Shown piece after piece: positions 9,006-16,266 of a DNA stretch of 64,000 nt. The notes beneath the pieces were generated by a model. The model had not been told where the DNA came from. It saw nothing but the letters and a program-made list of their open reading frames with translations, and ran no database searches. The position numbers and the translations under genes were made by a program. The DNA is taken from the NCBI GenBank assembly GCA_964630925.1, contig CAZVZK010000005.1:62001-126000 (forward strand), given 5' to 3'. The DNA is from RGDT01 sp964630925. GTDB taxonomy: Bacteria; Planctomycetota; Planctomycetia; Gemmatales; Gemmataceae. Each line of letters opens with the position of its first letter. The stretch's first letter is position 1.

Positions 9006-9107
9006 ATGAGCGACCAGAGTTTCCCGATGACCTGCATCCTCCTCGCCAGCGTCGGTAGCGTGCTGGTGTGGCTCGTCGCGGTGATGCAGACCCTCCCCGC
9101 CCAGTGA
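9006..9107 (+). CDS. 33-residue single-span membrane protein
   Basis: A short ORF from ATG 9006 to TGA 9107. It is preceded by AGGAGCGG at about 8995-9002, a good ribosome binding site. The product has one hydrophobic segment at about residues 9-27 (CILLASVGSVLVWLVAVM) and almost no soluble part. The stop codon is eight bases before the next gene's ATG, so the two are likely co-transcribed. It diverges from the HisA-like gene. Function unknown. Confidence 0.55.
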   Translation: MSDQSFPMTCILLASVGSVLVWLVAVMQTLPAQ

Positions 9108-9115
9108 GGCACCCC

Positions 9116-9643
9116 ATGAAGCGTCTCGTCTTCCCCCTCGCGCTCGTCACCCTGACCGCCCTCGCCGCCCTGGCCCACCGCGCCACCAGCGGCGGCGCCG
9201 CCGCCACCCCCGTGGCCAGGGCCCAGAATGACGGCCCGGCCCCGGCCGCCGGCCCCGCTGAGCGGGCCGTGTCGGCGGTGAAGGTGGACATGCCGCCTCG
9301 TGAGGCCGACGAGCTGATGATGGCCCGCCGGGCCGCGGCGCTCGGCGGCGCTCTGGTCGAGAAGGCGGCCGGCCGCGGCGCCCGCCGGCAACTGACTCTG
9401 GCCGCCATGCACTTCAGGGCGGCGCTGGCCTACGAGGCCGCCGCGTCCGGCGACCCCGTCTTCGCGTCGGCCCGGCACGACCTGGCGCACGCCGAGGCCA
9501 AACTGGCCGAGCTGAACGCCCCAGGCCTGCTCGGGGCGCCGCGCGAGATCCCGGCCCCGCCCCAGGTGAAGCCCGTAGGCCCGCGCCCCGCGCCTCTGGG
9601 CGTCGGCCCCGATGGCGTGCCATTCGAGCGTGTCGGCGGTTAA
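9116..9643 (+). CDS. Secreted or membrane-anchored alanine/proline-rich protein, unknown
   Basis: 175 residues, start ATG 9116 with GAGG at 9106-9109. Residues 1-20 (MKRLVFPLALVTLTALAALA) are a signal peptide or anchor. The middle (about 60-140) is alpha-helical with repeat-like alanine-rich segments (AMHFRAALAYEAAASG, SARHDLAHAEAKLAEL), compatible with a single TPR-like hairpin. The C-terminus is proline-rich. It directly follows the 33-residue membrane protein. No family recognised. Confidence 0.7.
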   Translation: MKRLVFPLALVTLTALAALAHRATSGGAAATPVARAQNDGPAPAAGPAERAVSAVKVDMPPREADELMMARRAAALGGALVEKAAGRGARRQLTLAAMHFRAALAYEAAASGDPVFASARHDLAHAEAKLAELNAPGLLGAPREIPAPPQVKPVGPRPAPLGVGPDGVPFERVGG

Positions 9644-9736
9644 CGCTTGCCGATGGACGGCCTCCGGTGCAGATTAAGGCACATCCGGCGCACCCGCTCC
9701 GGATGTTGCCTTTTCCCCACCCCGCCGGAGCCATCC

Positions 9737-10357
9737 ATGCGCTGCTTCCTGACCGCCGCCGCCCTCCTCACGCTCGCCGCCGTCTCGCCGGGCCGCGAGG
9801 ACAAGGCCGATCCCCTCACCCCCTTCCTCGACGCGAAGCTCGACGGCTGGGAGGGGCTGATCTCCGACTTCTGGACGTACAAGGACGGCGAGCTGGTCGG
9901 CAACAGCGGCGAGAAGGGCATCAAGTTCAACACCTTCCTGTGCAGCAAGAAGAAGTACAAGGACTTCGAGCTGACCTTCAAGGTGCGGCTCAAGGGCGGC
10001 GCCGGCAACAGCGGCGTGCAGATCCGCAGCAAGATCGCCGACATGAAGCAGTTCGCCGTGGCCGGGCCCCAGTGCGACATCGGCGCCGGCTACTGGGGCA
10101 GCCTGTACGGCGAGCGCTTCGGCGGCATGATGAAGCAGGCCCCGAAGGAGTCGCAGAAGGCGGTCAAGGCCAAGGACTTCAACGACTACTCCATCAGGGT
10201 CGTCGGCAAGAAGGTGACCATCAAGATCAACGGCGAGACGACGGTTGACGAGGAGTTCGCCAAGCTACCCGAGGACGGCATCATCGCCTTCCAGCTGCAC
10301 GCCGGCGGGCCGATGGAGGTCACGTTCAAGGACATCGTCTTCAGGGAGGTCAAGTAA
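9737..10357 (+). CDS. Secreted 3-keto-disaccharide hydrolase domain protein (DUF1080)
   Basis: 206 residues with a signal peptide at 1-19 (start ATG 9737). The body matches the DUF1080 fold, a concanavalin-like jelly roll. Visible landmarks: an early W (DAKLDGWEG), the strand FWTYKDGELVGN, KDFELTFKVRLKGGAGNSGVQIRS, then NDYSIRVVGKKVTIKINGE and the ending GGPMEVTFKDIVFREVK. Planctomycetes carry many such proteins, thought to act on modified glycans. The length is that of a single-domain family member. It is transcribed alone. Confidence 0.88.
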   Translation: MRCFLTAAALLTLAAVSPGREDKADPLTPFLDAKLDGWEGLISDFWTYKDGELVGNSGEKGIKFNTFLCSKKKYKDFELTFKVRLKGGAGNSGVQIRSKIADMKQFAVAGPQCDIGAGYWGSLYGERFGGMMKQAPKESQKAVKAKDFNDYSIRVVGKKVTIKINGETTVDEEFAKLPEDGIIAFQLHAGGPMEVTFKDIVFREVK

Positions 10358-10691
10358 CGGCCTCGTGGCCGTGCAGCCGGGTGGGGAAATAGACGGAAGT
10401 AGACACGGGTGGTGGCCGTGGTGGGGCGAATTGCATTGCATTGCACCCCCCCAGGCAACCCCCTGAAATGCAAATCCTCGGCGGAATTTGCATTTCACGG
10501 CCAGTGGTCAGACCGCCGACCCCCAGCGCAGTGGCTGACCACACTGTCTCATTCTGTCTAACTCCAGATGCCGGGGGAACGGTGCCACCGCCTCATCCCT
10601 CGCACCGCGGGGACGTGGTGCGAGGGGGCTTGGGGCATTGGTGGCTTTCTGCCATAATGCCCCTTGCGCCCCCAGCAGGAGCCTGCCGCCG
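10358..10691. other. Intergenic region with three hairpins
   Basis: No ORF is credible here. It holds a triple TTGCA repeat at 10431-10445, an AT-rich palindrome at 10464-10497, an interrupted palindrome GTGGTCAG/CTGACCAC around 10504-10541, and a perfect 10-bp GC stem (10597-10606 with 10617-10626). AGGAG at 10677-10681 is the ribosome binding site of the radical SAM gene. Confidence 0.6.
10464..10497. terminator. AT-rich palindrome, possible terminator or protein-binding site
   Basis: Arms 10464-10475 and 10486-10497 are perfect 12-base reverse complements around a 10-base loop. The stem is unusually AT-rich for this GC-rich genome and no T run follows. It lies 107 bases beyond the DUF1080 stop. 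It could end that transcript or be an operator. Confidence 0.4.
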
Positions 10692-12491
10692 ATGTTCAAC
10701 ACCGACCTGCGCCGGGCCGTCGAGCGCATCCTGCCGCGCGTCACCACGCCGGCTCAGTACCTCGGCGGCGAGATCAACTCCCGACCCAAGGACCACCGCC
10801 AGGTCCGCGGCAAGATGGTCCTCGCCTTCCCGGACACGTACTCGCTCGGCACCTCCCACCACGGACTGCAGGTTCTGTACTCCATCATGAACGCCGACCC
10901 CCAGTGGGCCTGCGAACGCGCCTTCACCCCCTGGCCCGACTTCGAGCAGGAGATGCTCCGCGCCGGCCTGCCGCTCTACGGCCTGGAGACGTTCAACCCC
11001 CTGTCGAGCTACGACCTCGTCGGCTTCTCCCTCCAGTACGAAGTCTGCTACACGAACATCCTGACGATGCTGCACCTGGGCGGCATCCCGCTCCACGCGA
11101 AGGACCGCACGCCGGAGCACCCCCTCATCATCGCCGGCGGGCCGGGGGCGCAGAACCCCGAGGTCCTCGCCCCCTTCATCGACCTGTTCGTCATCGGCGA
11201 CGGCGAGGAGAGCCTGCCCTGGGTCATGGACAAATGGATGACCCTCAAGGAGAAGGGCGGCAAGTCACGTCTCGACATGGTCGCCGAGGTCGCCGGCAGC
11301 ACCACCTGGGCCTACGCACCGGCGTGCTACGAGCCGGAGTACCACGCCGACGGCACCCTGGCCGCCATGAACCGCATCCGCTCCGACGTGCCCCGCGAGA
11401 TCATGGCCTGCACCATCAAGGCGGACTTCGACGACATCCCCCTGCCCAGCCACCCGGTGGTTTCGTTCGTTCAGACCCCACACGACCGCATCGCCATCGA
11501 GATCATGCGCGGCTGCCCCTGGCAGTGCCGCTTCTGCCAGTCCACCGTCATCAAGCGCCCCCTGCGCGTCCGCAGCGTCGAATGCATCGTGCAGTCGGCC
11601 CTCCAGGCCTACCGCACCACCGGCTTACAGGAGGTCAGCCTGCTGTCGCTGTCCACCAGCGACTACCCCGACTTCTTCAAGCTGGTGGAGCGCATGGCCG
11701 AGGTGTTCGGCCCCCTGGGCGTGAGCGTGTCGTTGCCCAGCCTGCGGGTCAACTCGCACTTCCCGCAGCTGCCGAAGCTCATGAAGGGCATCCGCAAGGC
11801 CGGCATGACCCTGGCCCCCGAGGTGGCCCGTGACGACATGCGCGAGCAGATCCGCAAGCCGATCCGGAACGATGACCTGTACGACGGCTGCCGCGCCGCC
11901 TTCGCCGAGGGCTGGCAGAAGGTGAAGCTGTACTTCCTGGCCGGCCTGCCCGGCGAACGCCGCGTGGACCTCGACGGCATCGTGGACATGGCCGACCGCA
12001 TCGCCCAGATCAGCAAGGAGGAGACGGGCCGCTACCGCGAGGTGGTGGCCAGCGTGTCGAACTTCGTCCCCAAGCCGCACACGCCCTACCAGTGGAACGG
12101 CATGGCGTCACGCGAGTACCTCCGCGAGGCCGGGATCTACATGAAGTCCCGCCGCCGGCACCGGACGGTGGAGATCAAGCAGCACGAGATCGAGACGAGC
12201 ATGCTGGAGGGGCTGCTGACGCGCGGCGACCGCCGCATCGCCGCCGTCCTGGAGGGCGCCTGGCGGAAGGGGGCGCGGCTCGACGGGTGGCGCGAGTGCT
12301 TCAAGGCCGAGCGTTGGTGGGACACGGTTAAGGAGCTGGGCGTGGACTTCGACTGGTACGTCCACCGGCACCGCCCCACCAGCGAGGTGCTGCCGTGGGA
12401 CCACGTCAACGTCAAGAAGGGCCGCGAGTACCTGGAGAAGGAGCAGAACAGGAGCCTGTTACAGCTCGAGGTGATGGCTGGGGCGAAATGA
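10692..12491 (+). CDS. B12-binding/radical SAM family protein (TIGR03960-like)
   Basis: 599 residues, start ATG 10692 with AGGAG about ten bases upstream; an in-frame upstream extension is not supported. The N-terminal third resembles a B12-binding domain, with GTSHHGLQVLYSIMN and later IIAGGPGAQNPE and FVIGDGEE. The radical SAM cluster motif CPWQCRFC provides C275, C279 and C282. The conserved PSLRVNSHFPQL and APEVARDDMREQIRKPI follow, as in the widespread TIGR03960 proteins, often encoded next to a DUF2344 partner or ribosome-related genes. No DUF2344 partner is seen here. The reaction is unknown. The last 40 codons are present again, diverged, at 14110-14232. Confidence 0.9.
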   Translation: MFNTDLRRAVERILPRVTTPAQYLGGEINSRPKDHRQVRGKMVLAFPDTYSLGTSHHGLQVLYSIMNADPQWACERAFTPWPDFEQEMLRAGLPLYGLETFNPLSSYDLVGFSLQYEVCYTNILTMLHLGGIPLHAKDRTPEHPLIIAGGPGAQNPEVLAPFIDLFVIGDGEESLPWVMDKWMTLKEKGGKSRLDMVAEVAGSTTWAYAPACYEPEYHADGTLAAMNRIRSDVPREIMACTIKADFDDIPLPSHPVVSFVQTPHDRIAIEIMRGCPWQCRFCQSTVIKRPLRVRSVECIVQSALQAYRTTGLQEVSLLSLSTSDYPDFFKLVERMAEVFGPLGVSVSLPSLRVNSHFPQLPKLMKGIRKAGMTLAPEVARDDMREQIRKPIRNDDLYDGCRAAFAEGWQKVKLYFLAGLPGERRVDLDGIVDMADRIAQISKEETGRYREVVASVSNFVPKPHTPYQWNGMASREYLREAGIYMKSRRRHRTVEIKQHEIETSMLEGLLTRGDRRIAAVLEGAWRKGARLDGWRECFKAERWWDTVKELGVDFDWYVHRHRPTSEVLPWDHVNVKKGREYLEKEQNRSLLQLEVMAGAK

Positions 12492-12504
12492 CGGGAGGGG
12501 CGTC

Positions 12505-13191
12505 ATGAAGCGGTTGCCTCTGCTGCTGGCCCTGCCCGTGGTTTTCACCTCCCTTGGCCCCGTTGCACAGGCCAAGAAGATGCTCGCCCCGCAGTCCTTC
12601 CAGAGGGCCAGCGCGGACGGCAAGTTCGTCCTCGTGATCCTCGCCAGCTCCCGCGAAGACGGCCGTCGGGATCTGCGCGAGAAGTACCCGCGGAGTGGCA
12701 TGTACGCCGACGGCGATCCTGGGCGGCTCCTGTGGCCCGTGAGCTGGTACGAGGAAGGCCGTCGCGTCAGCGTCGCCATGAACGGCGTTGTGATTGTCCG
12801 TCAGCAGAGTTATCTCGCGTTCTACGCGAAGGAGACGCTGCTTCACACCCACTGGTACAACCGCCTCGCAGACAGCACGCCCCGAGGCTCCCCGCACGCC
12901 TGGGCGGAGGATCTTTGGCTCCGCGAGACGATGCTCGATGATGCCAACACATGCCTCCGCGTCACGATGCACGACGGCAACCGCTTCGTGTTCGACTTGG
13001 CCACGGCCAGCATCCTGGAGGAGGCGCGCCCCGCGAGGGAGCAGGAGAAAACCCTCCGCGGACGTAGGTGGTGGCTGGGGCTGTTCGTGCTTGTTGGTTT
13101 CCTGATGATGCTCGGCCTCGCGTTCGCTGTCTGGCGCGAGCTGGCGAGGCCACGCAAGCTACGTCCGAGCGACGCCACCGGCCTGCCGTGA
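12505..13191 (+). CDS. Secreted protein with C-terminal membrane anchor, unknown
   Basis: 228 residues. A signal peptide at 1-23 (ending GPVAQA) is followed by a soluble domain of about 150 residues and a transmembrane segment near residues 188-210 (WWLGLFVLVGFLMMLGLAFAVW), then a short basic tail. No enzyme motif is recognised. It starts 13 bases after the radical SAM stop and ends nine bases before the Rpn-like gene. It is part of the segment bracketed by the two copies of the radical SAM 3' end, so it probably arrived together with that gene. Confidence 0.7.
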   Translation: MKRLPLLLALPVVFTSLGPVAQAKKMLAPQSFQRASADGKFVLVILASSREDGRRDLREKYPRSGMYADGDPGRLLWPVSWYEEGRRVSVAMNGVVIVRQQSYLAFYAKETLLHTHWYNRLADSTPRGSPHAWAEDLWLRETMLDDANTCLRVTMHDGNRFVFDLATASILEEARPAREQEKTLRGRRWWLGLFVLVGFLMMLGLAFAVWRELARPRKLRPSDATGLP

Positions 13192-13200
13192 GGAGCGCCC

Positions 13201-14109
13201 GTGAACGACTTCGACCAGGCGGCCCGCTTCGTCGCCGAGATGGACCCGCAGGGGACGCTCGACCGTGTCCTCGCCGCCACGCGCCTCCGCCTTCGGTTCC
13301 GCCGCTGGTTCCCGGCCCACACCATCCCGCGCTTGAAGTCGCCGGAGCGCGAGGCCGACAGCGTCGCCGAGTGCGACGACATCGACAAGGCCGAGCGGCG
13401 CTGGCTCGTCGTCATCGAGTGGCAGAGCCACCCCGAGAAGGCGAAGTTGCGGACGCTCCTGGAGGAGGCCACCACCTTCGCCAGCCGCGCCCAGTGGGAG
13501 GGCCAAGAGTATTTCGTCATGCCGGCCATCGCCCACCTCACGGGGTCGCCGGAGAAGAACGCCGAGGACATGCGCTCGCCCAGCGGGCACGGGCTGTACG
13601 GTGAGCCGGCCCCGTGGGAGATTGCCAACGACAAGGCCGCCGAACAACTGGAAGCCATCCGCGCCGGGACGTGTTCGTGGTCCGTCCTTTGCTGGGTGCC
13701 CTTGATGGCCGGGGCCGATGACGACATAATCGTGGCGGCGTGGCGCGAAGTCCTGCAGGCGGCAGTGGCCGACGAGGGCCGACGACGCCAGATCCAGGCG
13801 ACGGCACTCATCCTGGCCGAGCTCGGACGCATCCAGCCGACGTGGGATCGCGGCTTGAAGGAGGAATCGATCATGGGCGAATCGGCCATCATGAACGCCA
13901 TGCGCAAGATCGGCGCCGACCAGAAGGAGCTCGAGGTCAAGCGCAAGTGGCTCCTCGATTCGCTTGACGCCAAGTTCCCCGGGCAGATGCCGGCGGACGT
14001 GCGCCAGCTCATCGGCCAGATCGAATCGGCCCCGACGCTTGACCGGTGGTTCCAGGCCGCCCTCCGCGCCGGCGCCTACGCCGACTTCGACGCCGCCGTC
14101 CGGCAATGA
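13201..14109 (+). CDS. Rpn-family PD-(D/E)XK nuclease-like protein with DUF4351-like C-terminus
   Basis: 302 residues, GTG start at 13201 after GAGGAGC. The N-terminal part has an acidic residue line followed by RRWLVVIEWQSHP, the E-x-Q core of PD-(D/E)XK nucleases of the Rpn/transposase_31 type. The C-terminal module (PADVRQLIGQIESAPTLDRW) resembles DUF4351 tails and the C-terminus of the gene at 62552. A strong internal ribosome binding site (AAGGAGG, 13858-13864) and an in-frame ATG at 13873 would give a separate 78-residue C-terminal protein. In E. coli, Rpn proteins are toxic nucleases restrained by such an intragenic small protein and linked to phage defence; transfer of that role here is inference. 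Confidence 0.7.
   Translation: MNDFDQAARFVAEMDPQGTLDRVLAATRLRLRFRRWFPAHTIPRLKSPEREADSVAECDDIDKAERRWLVVIEWQSHPEKAKLRTLLEEATTFASRAQWEGQEYFVMPAIAHLTGSPEKNAEDMRSPSGHGLYGEPAPWEIANDKAAEQLEAIRAGTCSWSVLCWVPLMAGADDDIIVAAWREVLQAAVADEGRRRQIQATALILAELGRIQPTWDRGLKEESIMGESAIMNAMRKIGADQKELEVKRKWLLDSLDAKFPGQMPADVRQLIGQIESAPTLDRWFQAALRAGAYADFDAAVRQ
13858..13875 (+). promoter_or_regulatory. Internal Shine-Dalgarno and ATG inside the Rpn-like gene
   Basis: AAGGAGG at 13858-13864 is a complete anti-16S match, eight bases before an in-frame ATG at 13873-13875 (codon 225 of the host gene). It is stronger than the site in front of the full-length start. Confidence 0.7.
13873..14109 (+). CDS. Probable internally initiated small protein (RpnS-like), 78 residues
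   Basis: Same frame and same stop as the Rpn-like gene, beginning at its codon 225. The product starts MGESAIMNAMRKIGADQ and consists of a charged helix followed by the DUF4351-like module. It is predicted only from the strong internal ribosome binding site and by analogy with E. coli RpnS, which blocks its full-length nuclease. The gene at 62552 shows the same layout. Confidence 0.5.
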   Translation: MGESAIMNAMRKIGADQKELEVKRKWLLDSLDAKFPGQMPADVRQLIGQIESAPTLDRWFQAALRAGAYADFDAAVRQ

Positions 14110-14232
14110 CACAGCCCCACAGGCGAGGTGCTGCCGTGGGACCACGTCAACGTCAAGAAGGGCCGCGAGTACCTCGAGAAGGAGCAGAACCGCAGCCTGC
14201 TCCAGTTGGAGGTCATGGCAGGGGCCAGGTGA
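14110..14232 (+). pseudogene. Second copy of the radical SAM gene's 3' end (40 codons plus stop)
   Basis: These 123 bases align without gaps to 12369-12491, the end of the radical SAM gene. I count 15 base differences in 11 codons: eight codon changes are synonymous, two substitutions fall in the first five codons and one is a terminal K to R. The copy begins on the base after the Rpn-like gene's stop and is in frame with that gene. It has no start of its own and looks like a displaced original 3' end. The synonymous bias means the divergence accumulated while both versions were functional gene ends. Confidence 0.85.
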
Positions 14233-14325
14233 GGCGCCGGGCCAGCCGCCCGTCCCAATCCCCACTCCCGGCCTTTGTCTGGCCTGGAGACGACTTGCAC
14301 GCCGTCGCTTGTCCTCCGGCGAGGG

Positions 14326-14354
14326 CCCCCGCCGATACGGCTATCGTGCGGGGG
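14326..14354 (+). terminator. Hairpin, possible original radical SAM terminator
   Basis: Arms 14326-14337 and 14342-14354 pair over 12 bases with one bulged T, around the tetraloop CGGC. It lies 94 bases after the displaced 3' end. No clear T run follows, so terminator function is tentative. Confidence 0.45.
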
Positions 14355-14538
14355 TCGTTCCGCACCCTTTGGCGCTACGCCGACCCTGCCAATTCCGGCT
14401 TGAAGGTCCCCGCGCAGAGAGGTACGAGCCTGATTGACGTTGTTACCGAGTGCAAGTGCGGCCGGGATGGTGAGCAGCGATAACGCTCTCGGTCCGCGAA
14501 GGTAACGGTGATTCCGGAGAAAAAAGGGCGGTGCCTAA

Positions 14539-14567
14539 TTGACGCCCGCCGTCGGGGGGTGTACCAT
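14539..14567 (+). promoter_or_regulatory. Probable promoter of the DUF1559 gene
   Basis: TTGACG at 14539-14544 and TACCAT at 14562-14567 are separated by 17 bases (5/6 and 4/6 matches to consensus). This would give a leader of about 125 bases before the ATG at 14700. Confidence 0.4.
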
Positions 14568-14699
14568 CCATTCCGACCTCTTCTTCTCCTTTGCTTCATG
14601 AAGCGCCGCCTCCCCGTCGCGCTTCGCATGTCCACACTGACTCTTCGTTTTTCCCTCCGCCATGTGGCGGATCGTCATTGTTCGTCTCAGGAGTGACCC

Positions 14700-15512
14700 A
14701 TGTTCATGTTCCGTTCCCGTGGGAAGCGTGCGTTCACGCTGATCGAGCTACTCGTCGTGATCGCCATCATCGCCATCCTCATCGGCCTCCTCCTGCCCGC
14801 AGTCCAGAAGGTCCGCGAGGCGGCGTCCCGGATGCAGTGCCAGAACAACCTCAAACAGCTCGCGTTGGCCTGCCACGGCTACCACGACGCCCGGCTTACC
14901 TTCCCCGGCTACACCGCCTGGATACGCGAGATCCTGCCCTACATCGAGCAGGACGCAGTCGCCAAGGCCGGGACCACAGGGAATTTGCTCAAGACCACCA
15001 TCTGCCCGATGAACAAGTACTCCCAGCCGAACAGCGGCTTCGGCCTGACCGGCTACCTCGCCGTCACTGGCGACCGTTACTCCGACTACGCGAACGGCGG
15101 GGACACCGGCATCATGGGCGTCTACCCCAACCGGAACATCACCATGGTCCAGATCTCCGACGGCACCAGCAACACCCTGCTCATCGGTGAACGCCCCCCC
15201 GTGGACAGCGGCTACTGGGGCTGGTGGGCGTATATTGACACCGACTCCATCCTGTGGGCGCGTGTCATCTCCTCCGCCGATTACGGCTTCTCGAACTGCG
15301 GCAACGTCGCCACCTATTTCCAGCCGCCGCGCGCGGGCAACCCCGAGGCGGTCGACGGGTGTGACCGCTTTCACTTCTGGAGCAAACACACCGGCGGCGG
15401 TAACTTCGCCCTCGCCGACGGCTCCGTCCGGTTCTTCACCTACAGCTCCGGCACGACGGTCATCCCCGTGATGGCCACCCGTGACCGCGGCGAGGTCGTC
15501 CCGGCGAACTGA
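14700..15512 (+). CDS. DUF1559 protein with prepilin-type N-terminus
   Basis: 270 residues. GAG lies close upstream of the ATG at 14700. The N-terminus has a short basic leader and the type IV prepilin-like motif (FTLIELLVV) with the long hydrophobic helix typical of planctomycete DUF1559 proteins, continuing into LPAVQKVREAASR. The C-terminal H-x9-DG signature is present (HTGGGNFALADGS). Such proteins are very numerous in planctomycetes and are presumed pseudopilin-like surface or periplasmic components. A strong terminator hairpin follows at 15534. Residue -1 of the predicted cleavage site is alanine rather than the usual glycine. Confidence 0.92.
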   Translation: MFMFRSRGKRAFTLIELLVVIAIIAILIGLLLPAVQKVREAASRMQCQNNLKQLALACHGYHDARLTFPGYTAWIREILPYIEQDAVAKAGTTGNLLKTTICPMNKYSQPNSGFGLTGYLAVTGDRYSDYANGGDTGIMGVYPNRNITMVQISDGTSNTLLIGERPPVDSGYWGWWAYIDTDSILWARVISSADYGFSNCGNVATYFQPPRAGNPEAVDGCDRFHFWSKHTGGGNFALADGSVRFFTYSSGTTVIPVMATRDRGEVVPAN

Positions 15513-15533
15513 CCCCCAAGGCCAACAACCGTC

Positions 15534-15558
15534 CGGCCCCCGGCCACGCCGGGGGCCG
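15534..15558 (+). terminator. GC-rich terminator hairpin after the DUF1559 gene
   Basis: A perfect 11-bp stem (15534-15544 with 15548-15558) with a three-base loop, 22 bases after the stop codon, followed by a mixed pyrimidine stretch (GTCCTCTTGT). Confidence 0.55.
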
Positions 15559-15595
15559 TGTCCTCTTGTATCTCAACATTCCCAGGGCCTGCGCC

Positions 15596-16072
15596 ATGCT
15601 CCCCTCGTTGCTCGTCCGCCGCGTCGCCGGCGCCTCCCTCCTCGCTTTCACACTCGCCGTCGCCGGCTGCGGCCCGGCCCGCTCCACCGTGACCGGCTCG
15701 GTCGTCACCTCGGCCGGGAAGATAGTACCCCTCGGGACCGTCAACCTCGTCGCCAGCGACGGCTCCCCTCACAGTGCCCAGATCCAGGAGGACGGCACGT
15801 ACACGATCCAGAACGTCCCCGTCGGTTTGGCGAAGATCGGCGTCACAAGCCCCAACCCCACGGCCCCCCCTCCGGGTGAGCGCCCGCGCGTCGATCCGGT
15901 ACGCCCTCCCCGGCCTGACGGAGGCGCACCGAAGGAGACGGGGCCGGCCTACTCCGAGGCCGCCAAGAAGGCGTGGTTCGCGATCTCCGACGCCCTGGCC
16001 GACCCCCTCAGCTCGAAGTTGACCGTGCAGGTCGTCTCGGGGACTACCAAGCACGACATCAAGGTCGATTGA
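15596..16072 (+). CDS. Lipoprotein with carboxypeptidase-regulatory-like domain
   Basis: 158 residues from ATG 15596. The signal ends in a lipobox (LAVAGC), so it should be a lipoprotein. The domain that follows has the pattern seen in planctomycete carboxypeptidase-regulatory-like proteins: VTGSVVTSAGKIVPLGTVNLVA, then EDGTYTIQNVPVGLAKIGV. A proline-rich stretch and a short C-terminal region follow. It lies immediately downstream of the DUF1559 gene, a frequent pairing in this phylum. An upstream in-frame ATG (15566) is less likely because it would lengthen the signal unusually. Confidence 0.8.
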   Translation: MLPSLLVRRVAGASLLAFTLAVAGCGPARSTVTGSVVTSAGKIVPLGTVNLVASDGSPHSAQIQEDGTYTIQNVPVGLAKIGVTSPNPTAPPPGERPRVDPVRPPRPDGGAPKETGPAYSEAAKKAWFAISDALADPLSSKLTVQVVSGTTKHDIKVD

Positions 16073-16266
16073 ATCGGGTTGTCAAAGACCGGATGGCGAG
16101 AGCCGCCGGCTCTCGCTTACCTTTGAGTCGGCGGCGCGCCGCGGATGTTACCCTGAGACTTCTCTCTCGCCCCACCCAGGGGATCCTCTCCATGGGCTGG
16201 GCGACCCTCCCTGTCCGCCGCAAACGCCTATTCGGCACGGCGGACCCGGGAAGAGGCCGACGAGCC

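Larger units (their letters stand above)
14233..14699. other. Intergenic region with hairpin and probable promoter
   Basis: 470 bases without a convincing gene. A hairpin lies at 14326-14354, a probable promoter at 14539-14567, and a small perfect stem (TCCGCC/GGCGGA, 14656-14671) in the presumed leader of the DUF1559 gene. I found no tRNA. Confidence 0.5.

Noticed and set aside
12492..14232. An insertion sequence or prophage around the first Rpn-like gene
   Set aside because: No integrase, no classical transposase and no terminal inverted repeats; only the direct copy of the radical SAM 3' end is seen.
14233..14699. A tRNA or a small gene (14508-14696) in the gap before the DUF1559 gene
   Set aside because: No cloverleaf could be drawn, and the 62-codon ORF has no ribosome binding site and a shadow-like composition.
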